From Candidatus Eiseniibacteriota bacterium (GTDB lineage: Bacteria > Eisenbacteria > RBG-16-71-46 > JAFGJU01): DNA of 50,832 nucleotides. The DNA is taken from positions 12,974 to 63,805 of the forward strand of contig CP070702.1 of assembly GCA_020349905.1 (NCBI GenBank), written 5' to 3'. Positions 27,623-36,670 of the stretch are shown here, in pieces. A program made the translations under genes and the position numbers. A model generated the notes under the pieces. It saw nothing but the letters and a program-made list of their open reading frames with translations. It ran no database searches and had not been told where the DNA came from. Each line of letters begins with the position of its first letter. The first letter of the stretch is position 1.

Positions 27623-30600
27623 CTACTTGAGGACGGCGGCTCTCCCGACAAACGAATCCTTCTTCCCCTCTCCGTCAACTACCTCTATCTTATAGAGGTA
27701 CACCCCGTTCGCAACGGCGTGCCCCTCCGCGTCTCTTCCGTCCCATCTGAACTGATTGTTCCCGCTCGTGGCGGGACAGCCCTGGCAGAGCTCCCGGATG
27801 AGCTTGCCGGAAACCGTGAATATCTTAATGGTGGCCGACGCGTTCCTGGTGAGTTCGAACGTTATGTATGTTTCCTCTTCGAAAGGATTGGGATAGTTGA
27901 TGACATCGCGCAGCGCCAGGGTCCCGTGCTCCACTATCTCGAAATCCAGCTCCGCGCTCTCCCTGTTGCCGAGGTTGTCGTACGCCACGAGCACGACGCT
28001 GTGCGGGCCGGGGGAGAGGGTTGGCAGCACGTAGTCTATCCGGCCTTCCTGATAGCTGTCCGGTGAGTATCTGAAGCTCCCGGTGAGGTCCACCGGCTGA
28101 AGCGCCCGGTCTATCTGAAGGAGAATTGAGCCCGACGTGCCGGCGCCAGTAGCGTTTATCCCGTGCTCGTCTCTCAGGAGAATCCTCAGGACCGACTGAG
28201 GCGGGACGTAGAGAGCGTCGTTGTCGAACCTCAGCACTATGAGCGGACCGGTGGTGTCAGCGAGGCCTGAGCTCGTGGTATCCACGACCACAGGATAGAC
28301 TACGCCGGCGCCGTCCAGCGGGCCCGTGGAATATCCCCTCACTCTGCCTCTCGGTCCGGCCACGGATGTGTCCGCAGGCACAACGAAGGTGAAGTCAAAC
28401 GTCCCCTGCTCCACCGTCGCCGGACCCTGGAACAGCGGGTAACCCGGAAGATAGTACGTGACCCACGAAACGGGCCTCCTCCTTATCTCGGAACCCGCAA
28501 CCAGTATGTCCACGCTACCGTCATACCACGCCGCCCGGGTCCCACCTTCCCTCACTTCACCGCTCACACTGACGACCTCTCCGAGTCTCACAGTATCTAT
28601 CCCGGTGGTGTCAAACGCCACCTCCAGGTCCGGCAAAGCCATGACCAGGGCAGGGTCGCCCAGCAGCACGTATCTCCTGTAGTTGAAGTCGGTCCCCGAA
28701 GCCGCCCAGAAATTCTTGGTGGCCAGCATTGCGGAGCCCAGGGTGCTCACGGTGTCCGGAGCTCCATCCGGAAAGATGATGTCGAAAAAGGTGTAATTGA
28801 ACTCGTAGTTCTCCTGGCTGAACGCCAGAGCAGTCGCCGCCACGGAAGCCACTGCACCTCCTCCTTGGAGTCTCAAGAGGGCCTCCCCCAGTCCTTCCTC
28901 GCTGGGCTCGTCGAACTTGGCCACCTTACACGAGCCCGCGAAAAACAGGGGCAGTCTGCCTGCGTTGGAAACGGAGGCAACGTCCCTGAGTTGAAATACC
29001 TGCTCGTGGGCCAATTGGTTCCAGCTTCCGTGGCCTATGTAGTTGACCACCAGGGCTCCCTGGGAAAGCGAAGAGATAAACGCCCTCTTGGCCCGGGACT
29101 TGTAGCAACTCAGGGTGTCGTACGGGAATTCGGTGAGGTATATCTTCACCCTGTCTATGACGTGCGGGAGGTGGTTCGTGGCGATGTCCTCGGTCTGGGT
29201 AACGTGGACGTAGCCCAGAGGGTCCAGCGTGCCCGTGCAGAACGTGTTGTCGTCAGCCACCAGTATTGCCCTGTTGCGCCACGTGCCGGGTTCCGGGGAG
29301 TTGGTGTAGGGAACCACCTTTTCGTCCAGGACCGTGCTCATGTCCGAGAGGTTCCTTGCAGTGACTCTCCCCACGCACACGTCCACGAACTTGTCGCCGG
29401 GACCGTCCAGCAGGACGAAGAAGTCGTCCGTCACGAGCTGCTTCTCTATCTCAAAATCGTATAGTCCCTCCCACGCCGGGACGATGTTGAGAGAACCCAG
29501 GCCGTAGTAGTTGCGAAAATCGTACGAGGCGTCGCCTGCCAGCAGAACGTAAGAGACCTGCCTGGGGTTGCCTGCCCAGTACCAGTACGAGTACATGATG
29601 AAGTCTCTGAGCGCGCCCGGATCCATGCGCCCCCAAGAGAACTCATCGAATATCTCGGCCGTCGTCACCACTTCGACGCGCGGGTCAGCTATTCCGGGGA
29701 GAGTAGTCTCCCTCAAGCTCCGGAGGCCGTCCGCCCCCTGAGCGAGGGACTCGTGGGTGATGACGAGATAGTCCGCCCCGTTTGCGGTGTCTCTCAGGTA
29801 GCGGTCGAACGTCCTGAGCGCGGCACCCGCGATTGGCTTAAGACCCGCATCCGAAACCAGCGAGTAGTACTTCCGCTTGCCCGACAGAAGGGTGTCCTCG
29901 AACTCCAGCGTGAAACTTCCCCCTGCCCAGGAGAGGGCGAACTGCACTATTTCGACGGGGCTCAGGTAATCAGTGACGTCCAGAAGCCTGAGGCCGGCCG
30001 TGTCGGTCACACCGCTGAACGAGAATTTCACCACGCCGGCGGTGTCCGGGCTGGAGAAGCCGAAGGAGTTGGAGTCGACTATCGGTTTTCTGCCGTAGTG
30101 AAACTCGTACCACGCAAGGTAGACTTCGTCTCTGGGTGAGCTGAGTGTGACGATGACCGAGTCGTTCTCCTGTCCCCAGAAGCCGCTGCCGGCAAGGTCC
30201 TTTCGCACGTTGGTGCCCAGCCATTCCGGCTCAAGCACCTCGTCCACCAACTGCCTGTTCAAGAGGACCCTTGCGCTGTGTCTGTAGGAGCTGCACCACG
30301 GGTCGTACAGCGTACACGGCGCCCAGAGTCTGACCGTCAGGCTGCACCTCGCCGCCGGCTCGATGTTGGGCGCGCCGAACGTGTATAGATAGGACGTGGA
30401 CCCAGTGGAACCTGGATTGGAGAGGCTCTGATACCACCATTTCTCCCACCTCTGTCCGGCCTCGAAGAGCGACGGCTCGTAGAAGCTGTTCTGCTCCACG
30501 TGGATTCTGGCCGGCAGAGAAGCCGGCACGTACGCGCCCGCGGTGAGCGGCGCACCCGTCTTCGTCCCTACACGTCTCGGTACCGGATTTCCGGAGAAGC

Positions 30601-31783
30601 TCCCGTTCCAGGTGAGCCAGTAGACGTTCTCTGCCGTATACGTGTTCTCCCTGTAAACGCGCAGCGTGTCTGCCCTGAAATAGTCCAGCCAGTCCGAGGT
30701 TCCCAGCCCGTAGAAGAGAACGTAGTCGCTCTCGTCGAACCTGCCGTCGCCCCCGTCGTACACCCGGATGGCGCACTCGTTCATCCACGCATCAAGTGAA
30801 GAGGGATCTCTGTCAGCAGGAACGGGTAGCCCCCCTCCGTTGAACAACCTCAGGGAGGCGGGATTTATGCCTCCCAGGTCGATCACGCCGGCTGCCAGAA
30901 GATCCAGTCCCGTGACCCTGTAGACTCCCCGCTCGGTGACGGCCAGCCTGCACCAGTCAGTTGAAGATGCGAAAGAATCCAGGGCCTGCAAGGCCGCCCT
31001 GGGATACGACCTTCCTCTCCAGGTTCTGGACTGCTCGTAATTGAGCAGCGTGGCCCGATACATAGACTCCAGAGCGTCCGACCCCGGAGGGCTCGTCTCC
31101 GGACTCTGACTCCTGCCCGGGGGGCCTCCGCGCAAGTCGACCCTCACGGAGAGTCTCTCGTAGACCACGAGAGAACCGGAGGAGGGGTTGTATCTCACCG
31201 CAGAGACGTCGATGCCGACGACCCTTTGGTTTCGCATCCATGCTTCGCTCACGCCCAGAAGCGGAGAGGGGGGCAAGAACTGGTCAGATTCGTAGTAGGT
31301 CTTGGAAGGAACTATGCGGGCCGTGCTCGTACCGTCGCGCGCCTCGACGACGGCGGCAGACGGAAGGATTCTCTTGGAATGAAACCTTCTCTCTCCGACG
31401 GGCGTCACCGTCACCTCGTAGTCCCCTTCCGGCGGGATGCCCACCAGAAAGGCCCTGTGAGGAAGCTCCGCCTCGCCGGGTCTTCCGTGTGAGAAGAACA
31501 GGGGGATGCGGATGGTCTCGTACTCGCCGTCCTGGCTCTCTGTTCTCGTGAAGATCGGGACCCCGACGTCGACCTCGAATTCTATCGCGTCGTCCCCCGC
31601 CCGAATGAGGCGGGCCGGCTGCCGTTCACTGTCCGGCCGGCCCACGGATGCGTGCGACACACCGGACGCCGCGACCAGGGAAATCGAAAACAAGACAGTG
31701 GCGACAAGCGCCAGCGCCCAGATACTCAAGCCTACTGGTCTGCTATGACCGTTCTGCGACACGGCCTGGATTTCGTGAAACAT
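27623..31783 (-). CDS. Gingipain-family (C25) peptidase, PorU-like, with C-terminal sorting domain
   Basis: A 1386-residue secreted cysteine peptidase. It has an N-terminal signal/anchor (LSIWALALVATVLFSISLVAA, about 19-39), a long beta-rich prodomain, and a C25 caspase-like domain at about 640-1050. The catalytic dyad is His918 in YIGHGSW and Cys952 in FFAGSCK; both surrounding motifs are typical of the family. Ig-like repeats follow, and a Por/FlgD-like C-terminal domain covers about 1300-1386 (NYPNPFEEETYITF, IFTVSGKLI, ANGVYLYKIEV). In Bacteroidota PorU is a C25 sortase that cleaves cargo tails and attaches the proteins to lipopolysaccharide, and it carries an uncleaved tail itself. The gene is immediately followed by a PorV-like gene, as in Bacteroidota. 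It could instead be an exported gingipain-like protease. Confidence 0.85.
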   Translation of the reverse strand: MFHEIQAVSQNGHSRPVGLSIWALALVATVLFSISLVAASGVSHASVGRPDSERQPARLIRAGDDAIEFEVDVGVPIFTRTESQDGEYETIRIPLFFSHGRPGEAELPHRAFLVGIPPEGDYEVTVTPVGERRFHSKRILPSAAVVEARDGTSTARIVPSKTYYESDQFLPPSPLLGVSEAWMRNQRVVGIDVSAVRYNPSSGSLVVYERLSVRVDLRGGPPGRSQSPETSPPGSDALESMYRATLLNYEQSRTWRGRSYPRAALQALDSFASSTDWCRLAVTERGVYRVTGLDLLAAGVIDLGGINPASLRLFNGGGLPVPADRDPSSLDAWMNECAIRVYDGGDGRFDESDYVLFYGLGTSDWLDYFRADTLRVYRENTYTAENVYWLTWNGSFSGNPVPRRVGTKTGAPLTAGAYVPASLPARIHVEQNSFYEPSLFEAGQRWEKWWYQSLSNPGSTGSTSYLYTFGAPNIEPAARCSLTVRLWAPCTLYDPWCSSYRHSARVLLNRQLVDEVLEPEWLGTNVRKDLAGSGFWGQENDSVIVTLSSPRDEVYLAWYEFHYGRKPIVDSNSFGFSSPDTAGVVKFSFSGVTDTAGLRLLDVTDYLSPVEIVQFALSWAGGSFTLEFEDTLLSGKRKYYSLVSDAGLKPIAGAALRTFDRYLRDTANGADYLVITHESLAQGADGLRSLRETTLPGIADPRVEVVTTAEIFDEFSWGRMDPGALRDFIMYSYWYWAGNPRQVSYVLLAGDASYDFRNYYGLGSLNIVPAWEGLYDFEIEKQLVTDDFFVLLDGPGDKFVDVCVGRVTARNLSDMSTVLDEKVVPYTNSPEPGTWRNRAILVADDNTFCTGTLDPLGYVHVTQTEDIATNHLPHVIDRVKIYLTEFPYDTLSCYKSRAKRAFISSLSQGALVVNYIGHGSWNQLAHEQVFQLRDVASVSNAGRLPLFFAGSCKVAKFDEPSEEGLGEALLRLQGGGAVASVAATALAFSQENYEFNYTFFDIIFPDGAPDTVSTLGSAMLATKNFWAASGTDFNYRRYVLLGDPALVMALPDLEVAFDTTGIDTVRLGEVVSVSGEVREGGTRAAWYDGSVDILVAGSEIRRRPVSWVTYYLPGYPLFQGPATVEQGTFDFTFVVPADTSVAGPRGRVRGYSTGPLDGAGVVYPVVVDTTSSGLADTTGPLIVLRFDNDALYVPPQSVLRILLRDEHGINATGAGTSGSILLQIDRALQPVDLTGSFRYSPDSYQEGRIDYVLPTLSPGPHSVVLVAYDNLGNRESAELDFEIVEHGTLALRDVINYPNPFEEETYITFELTRNASATIKIFTVSGKLIRELCQGCPATSGNNQFRWDGRDAEGHAVANGVYLYKIEVVDGEGKKDSFVGRAAVLK

Positions 31784-31848
31784 GTTCCGCCGTCCCCGCG
31801 TTGAGTTGATGTTCCCGAAGAGCTCTGGCTCTCTTGCCCCACGGGTCT

Positions 31849-32013
31849 CTAAAACTTCTCAGCCTCGTCGATCAACATGATTGGAATGTTGTCCTTGATG
31901 TCGTAGCGCAGCCTGCACGCGTGACATATCAACTTCTCATCCGTCCTGTTGTACTCCAGCTCGCCTTTACACTTCGGGCAGGCCAGCACCTTCAAAAGTT
32001 CCTCGCTAAGCAT
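31849..32013 (-). CDS. Trm112-like small zinc-ribbon protein
   Basis: A 54-residue protein beginning MLSEELLKVLACPKC. It has two zinc-binding pairs, CPKC (about 12-15) and CHAC (about 31-34), and ends NIPIMLIDEAEKF, exactly the pattern of the YcaR/Trm112 family. Eukaryotic and archaeal members activate methyltransferases; the bacterial role is less clear. The ATG at 32013 has GGGGG six bases upstream. It lies between accA and the C25 peptidase gene on the same strand. Confidence 0.9.
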   Translation of the reverse strand: MLSEELLKVLACPKCKGELEYNRTDEKLICHACRLRYDIKDNIPIMLIDEAEKF

Positions 32014-32088
32014 AGACTACCCCCAAACATGAAGACACACTCGCCACCTCGGCGAGGGCAGGACACGGCGCGTCCGTCCTTGCTCTAA

Positions 32089-33054
32089 TCACCCTCTCTC
32101 GAAGACTCCCATTGCGCGATACTTGGCGGCTCGTCGGGACAGGAGTTCCTCTGTGGAAAGTCGCGAAAGGTCATCCAGCCAACGCAAGAGGGCTTCCTTC
32201 AGGGTGGCCGCCGCAGATGTGACGTCCCGGTGCGCTCCACCCAGAGGTTCGGGCACCAGCTCGTCCACGACACCCAGCTCGTGAAGATCGGTGGCCGTCA
32301 AACGGAGCGCTTCGGCAGCCTGCGGAGCTCGTGCCCGGTCTCTCCATAGGATGGCAGCGCATCCCTCCGGCGTTATCACGGAATATATGGCGTTCTCCAT
32401 CATCAGAATGGCGTCGCCGACGGCCATCGCCAACGCTCCCCCACTTCCTCCCTCTCCTATCACCGCCACGACAAACGGAACCGGGACAGTCGCCATCTCC
32501 CGGAGGTTTCGTGCTATGGCCTCGGACTGCCCTCTCTCTTCAGCCCCCACTCCCGGGAACGCGCCGGGAGTGTCAATGAAGCTGACTATCGGGCAGTTGA
32601 ATTTGACGGCCACGTGCATCAACCTGAGTGCCTTTCTATATCCCTCGGGATGAGGCATTCCGAAGTTCCGATACAGGTTTTCCTTTGTGTTCCTTCCCTT
32701 CTGCTGTCCGATGACCATGATGGGCCGCCCTTCTATCTCCGCCAGGCCTCCTATCACGGCCTTGTCGTCCCGGAACGTCCTGTCACCGTGAAGCTCCACG
32801 AAATAGGAGCAGATACTCTCTACGTAGTCCAGCGTGTACGGACGCCTCGGGTGACGCGCGAGCTGCACCTTCTGCCAGCTGGAGAGACCCGAATAGATCT
32901 CCTCTTTCAGCTTCGCAAGCCTGTGCTCCAGTCTCTTCAGCTCTGCGCTGAACTCGATGCTCTCTTTGGAGCCGAAGTCCTTGAGATCCTGCATGCGGCG
33001 CTCGAGTTCGATTATCGGCTTCTCGAAGTCCAGCCACGTGCTGTCCGTCGCCAT
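32089..33054 (-). CDS. accA: Acetyl-CoA carboxylase carboxyltransferase subunit alpha
   Basis: A 321-residue protein of normal family length. It has the crotonase-fold carboxyltransferase core with RHPRRPYTLDY, LHGDRTFRDD, GQQKGRNTKEN, FGMPHPEGYRKALRLM, DTPGAFPGVGAEERGQ, IGEGGSGGALA and SVITPEGCAAILWRD. With AccD it transfers the carboxyl group from biotin to acetyl-CoA, the committed step of fatty-acid synthesis; accD is not in the window. The ATG overlaps the dnaE stop as TGATG, with GGAAGGGGA a few bases upstream. The dnaE-accA order is conserved in many bacteria. Confidence 0.97.
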   Translation of the reverse strand: MATDSTWLDFEKPIIELERRMQDLKDFGSKESIEFSAELKRLEHRLAKLKEEIYSGLSSWQKVQLARHPRRPYTLDYVESICSYFVELHGDRTFRDDKAVIGGLAEIEGRPIMVIGQQKGRNTKENLYRNFGMPHPEGYRKALRLMHVAVKFNCPIVSFIDTPGAFPGVGAEERGQSEAIARNLREMATVPVPFVVAVIGEGGSGGALAMAVGDAILMMENAIYSVITPEGCAAILWRDRARAPQAAEALRLTATDLHELGVVDELVPEPLGGAHRDVTSAAATLKEALLRWLDDLSRLSTEELLSRRAAKYRAMGVFERG

Positions 33055-36000
33055 CAGCGGGTCCCCTTCCGGTCAGAGGAGCTGGAGGAGTGGAGCGCGC
33101 CCAGCAGGTCACGAACTTCCCCGTCTGACCAGCCCACCCTTACGCAATCGGGGCCCACGACCTCACGCACTGCCTCCAGCAACAGGTCGTCGACCGTCAC
33201 CTTCAGCGCGCGGGACCGTACCCTGACCGGTTCGATGGCCCCACGAGGCACCACGAGAATGACCTCGCTCGGCCCCGGGAAACCGGCCAGAACCTCCCTG
33301 AGCCTGCCTGCCAGCTCGGAGCGACAGGAAGGCAATTGGATTTCCAGCACCGGCTTCTGCACCGGTTCGCAGCCAACTCCCTCATTCTGCTTTACACCGC
33401 TCCCGTGAACGAGGTCCGTCCCGGGAGTTTTCTTCGGCCTCTCCTCCGCGGAAGCCGAGGCGGTCTCCTGAACGTGCACAGGCTCGACCGCGTCTTTGAA
33501 CTCTTTGACCTCCTGTGCAACGAGCTTCACCTCTTCCTCCTTGCTGCTCGTCCTCCCCCTCACAATCACCACAGAGTCCGTGCCGATTTCCCGTCTCACT
33601 TTCTCATAGAGGTCGCTGAACACTACGCACTCCAGCGAACCTGAGAAGTCCTCCAGCGTGACGAAGGCCATGGGCTTGTTGTTCCTTCCAACGATCGTCT
33701 TGCTCGCCGAGACAACGCCCACGACCGTGAGGTTCCTTCCGTCCGACAATTCCCGCACCCTCTGAATCTCGCAAGACGCGATCTTGCGTATCCTGTCCTT
33801 GAAGGGAGCCAGCGGATGGTCGGAGAAGTAGAAGCCCAACATCTCCTTTTCTCTCGCCAGAAAGATGCTGCGGGGCCACGGGCTCACCTCCGGCAACTCC
33901 TCCCCCGCAAACTGGCCCTGCCCCGAATCGAAGAAGGAGGCCTGGCCTCTGGCCCTCTCCTTCTGCTTCTTCTGTCCCATTTCGTAGGCCGAAGAAAGAG
34001 CGCTCAGAAGCTGTGCCCTGTGGCCGGGCAGGCCGTCGCATGCACCCGCACATATGAGGCTCTCCAGAACCCTCTTGTTCACCAGCCGAAGGTCTATCCT
34101 CTCGCAAAGTTCGAAGATGCTCCTGAACTCTCCGCCATTCTCTCTGGCCTGGATTATGGACCTTATCGCCCCGGAGCCCACGTTGCGCACTGCCCCGAGG
34201 CCGTAACGTATGCCCGAAGGCGTGACCGTGAATTCCTCAGCGCTCTCACATATGTCGGGCCTCAAGATTCTCATGCCCATCTTCCCGCATTCTTCCACCA
34301 GGATGGCGATGCGCGCAGTGTCTCCCATCTCGCTGGTGAGCGATGCGGCCATGAACTCGGCGGGGAAATGAGTCTTCAGATACGCGGTGCGATAGGAGAT
34401 CATTGCGTAGGCGGTGCTGTGGGACTTGTTGAACCCGTATCCGGCGAAGTTGGCCATCAGGTCAAAGATGCGCTCGCTTGTCCTTTGGTTTATGCCGTTC
34501 TTCTTGGCCCCATCTATGAAGGCCCGTCTCTGCGCGTCCATCTCCTCGGGCATCTTCTTGCCCATGGCCCTGCGCAGAATGTCCGCCTGAGCCAGAGAGA
34601 AACCGGCCAGCTTGTGGGCGGTCTCCAGAACCTGCTCCTGGTAGAGAATGACGCCGTGCGTGTCTCTGAGTATGGGCTCCAGGAACCGGTGTTGGTACTC
34701 TATCTTCTTCTTCCCGTTCTTGCAGAGAATGTAGTCCTTCACCATCTCTCCCTGCAGAGGACCAGGCCTGTGCAGGGCGTTCACCGCGATGATGTCCTCA
34801 AGGCAGCTGGGCTTCAACCGTCGCAGCAGGTCCCTCATCCCGCTGCTCTCCAGTTGAAACACTCCCACGGTGCGGGCTTCCCTCAGCAGCTCAAAGGTCC
34901 TCTCGTCGTCCAGCGGAATGCGGTCGAGCGAGAGGGGTTGCTCTTCCCTCCTGTTAACCGTCTCGACGCTCCTGTCTATGACCGTCAGCGTTCTGAGACC
35001 CAGAAAGTCCATCTTGAGGAGTCCGATTCGTTCTATGGACTTCATGTCGTACTGGGTGGTGACTTCGTCCTTGCCCGACTTGAAGAGCGGGACGTACTCC
35101 GTCAGTTTTCCAGGAGCGATGAGTACGCCGGCGGCGTGAGTAGAGGCGTGCCTGGCCAGGCCCTCGAGCGTGAGCGCGCACCTGATGAGCTTTTCGTACG
35201 TGCTGCCGGACTGCGAAAGCTCCCGCAACTCCGGCACCATGTCCAGGGCCCTCTTGAGCGTCATCCCGGTCTCCATGGGTATGAGCTTGGCCAGCCGGTC
35301 CACCTCCGAATAAGACACGCCCAGTGCCCGCCCCACGTCCCTGACCACGGCTCGAGCGGCCATGGTGCCGAAGGTGATTATCTGCGTCACACTCTCCCGA
35401 CCGTACTTCCGCACCACGTAGTTGATGACTCTGTCTCTGCGCTCGTATCCGAAGTCAATGTCTATGTCAGGCATGCTGATGCGTTCGGGATTAAGGAATC
35501 TCTCAAAGAGAAGCCCGAACCTCAACGGGTCCACGTCCGTTATCCGGAGGCAGTAGGAGACCAGGCTCCCCGCAGCAGACCCCCTGCCCGGGCCCACGGG
35601 GATTCGCATCTCCCTGGCTTTCTGAATGAAATCCCTTACGACGAGGAAGTAACCTGCGAAGCCCATCTGGCAGATAGTGTCCAGCTCGAACTCGAACCTC
35701 TTCCTGACGTCCTCCCCTGTTTCCCCGTACCGCTCGGCCAATCCCTTCTCCGCCAGCTCACGCAGATAGGCCTCTGCGCTCGTGCGGCCCTCGGGTAGAG
35801 GGAAATGAGGCAGATGCATCTTCCCGAATTCGAGTTTCACGTTACACTTCTCTGCCACCTCCACGCTGTTCTCGCACACCTCCGGAAGTTCCCTGAAGGT
35901 CTCGAACATCTCCTCGGCCGACTTGAAGTAGACTTGGTCGGTGTTGAAGCGCAGGCGCTCCGGGTCGTCAACGGACTTGCCGGTCTGAACGCAGAGCAAT

Positions 36001-36665
36001 ACGTCGTGCGCCTCGCTGTCCTCGCGTCGCAGGTAGTGGCAATCGTTTGTGGCAACGAGGGGGATGCCCGTCTTCTTTCCCACCTCGATGAGCCGGGGCA
36101 GAAGGTCAAGCTGTTCCTTCAGCCCGTGATTTTGCACCTCTATGTAGAAGTTTCCGGCGCCGAACATGTCCTCGAATGCGCCCGCCGCGTTCGCCGCGCC
36201 CTGCACGTCGCCCGCCGCAGCCAGACGGGCAACTTCACCGCTCAGGCACCCGCTGAGGGCAACTATCCCCCCGGAGTGCTCCGCCAGGACCTCCTTGTCT
36301 ATCCTGGGGGTGTAGTAGTAGCCCTCCAGGTATCCGGTCGAGACAAGAGAAAGCAGATTTCGATAACCCTCGCTGGAAGAAGCCAGCAGCAGCAGATGGT
36401 CGGTCTGCGAGCCGGCTCCCTTCTTCTTCTGGGTCCTGCTGCCCCGCGCCACGTAGACTTCGCAGCCGATCAGGGGTTTCAGTCCGGCCTTGGCCGCCTT
36501 GTCGTAGAAATGAATCGCCCCGAACATGTTACCGTGGTCGGTTATTGCCACGGCCGGCATCTTGAACGACTTGGCCGTGTTGACCAGGTCTCCCACCCGG
36601 CACGCTCCGTCCAGGAGACTGTAGTCCGTATGATTGTGAAGATGAACGAAGCGACAGTGTTCCAT
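33054..36665 (-). CDS. dnaE: DNA polymerase III alpha subunit
   Basis: The replicative polymerase, about 1203 residues. An N-terminal PHP domain starts FVHLHNHTDYSLLDGACRV and keeps the metal ligands. The C-family polymerase core has GPGRGSAAGSLVSYCL and the catalytic PDIDIDF motif near 400, followed by MGKKMPEEM, GYGFNKSHSTAYA, an HhH region and an OB fold (LTVVGVVSASKT, VVFSDLYEKVRREI). The ATG at 36665 is preferred because AGGG lies eight bases before it; a GTG at 36674 would overlap the M23 stop as GTGA. It lies between an M23 peptidase and accA, with coupling to accA. Confidence 0.97.
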   Translation of the reverse strand: MEHCRFVHLHNHTDYSLLDGACRVGDLVNTAKSFKMPAVAITDHGNMFGAIHFYDKAAKAGLKPLIGCEVYVARGSRTQKKKGAGSQTDHLLLLASSSEGYRNLLSLVSTGYLEGYYYTPRIDKEVLAEHSGGIVALSGCLSGEVARLAAAGDVQGAANAAGAFEDMFGAGNFYIEVQNHGLKEQLDLLPRLIEVGKKTGIPLVATNDCHYLRREDSEAHDVLLCVQTGKSVDDPERLRFNTDQVYFKSAEEMFETFRELPEVCENSVEVAEKCNVKLEFGKMHLPHFPLPEGRTSAEAYLRELAEKGLAERYGETGEDVRKRFEFELDTICQMGFAGYFLVVRDFIQKAREMRIPVGPGRGSAAGSLVSYCLRITDVDPLRFGLLFERFLNPERISMPDIDIDFGYERRDRVINYVVRKYGRESVTQIITFGTMAARAVVRDVGRALGVSYSEVDRLAKLIPMETGMTLKRALDMVPELRELSQSGSTYEKLIRCALTLEGLARHASTHAAGVLIAPGKLTEYVPLFKSGKDEVTTQYDMKSIERIGLLKMDFLGLRTLTVIDRSVETVNRREEQPLSLDRIPLDDERTFELLREARTVGVFQLESSGMRDLLRRLKPSCLEDIIAVNALHRPGPLQGEMVKDYILCKNGKKKIEYQHRFLEPILRDTHGVILYQEQVLETAHKLAGFSLAQADILRRAMGKKMPEEMDAQRRAFIDGAKKNGINQRTSERIFDLMANFAGYGFNKSHSTAYAMISYRTAYLKTHFPAEFMAASLTSEMGDTARIAILVEECGKMGMRILRPDICESAEEFTVTPSGIRYGLGAVRNVGSGAIRSIIQARENGGEFRSIFELCERIDLRLVNKRVLESLICAGACDGLPGHRAQLLSALSSAYEMGQKKQKERARGQASFFDSGQGQFAGEELPEVSPWPRSIFLAREKEMLGFYFSDHPLAPFKDRIRKIASCEIQRVRELSDGRNLTVVGVVSASKTIVGRNNKPMAFVTLEDFSGSLECVVFSDLYEKVRREIGTDSVVIVRGRTSSKEEEVKLVAQEVKEFKDAVEPVHVQETASASAEERPKKTPGTDLVHGSGVKQNEGVGCEPVQKPVLEIQLPSCRSELAGRLREVLAGFPGPSEVILVVPRGAIEPVRVRSRALKVTVDDLLLEAVREVVGPDCVRVGWSDGEVRDLLGALHSSSSSDRKGTR

Positions 36666-36670
36666 CCGAG

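Noticed and set aside
33816..35798. A 660-codon open frame on the plus strand opposite dnaE
   Set aside because: It is antisense to a complete DnaE with catalytic motifs and has no recognisable domains.
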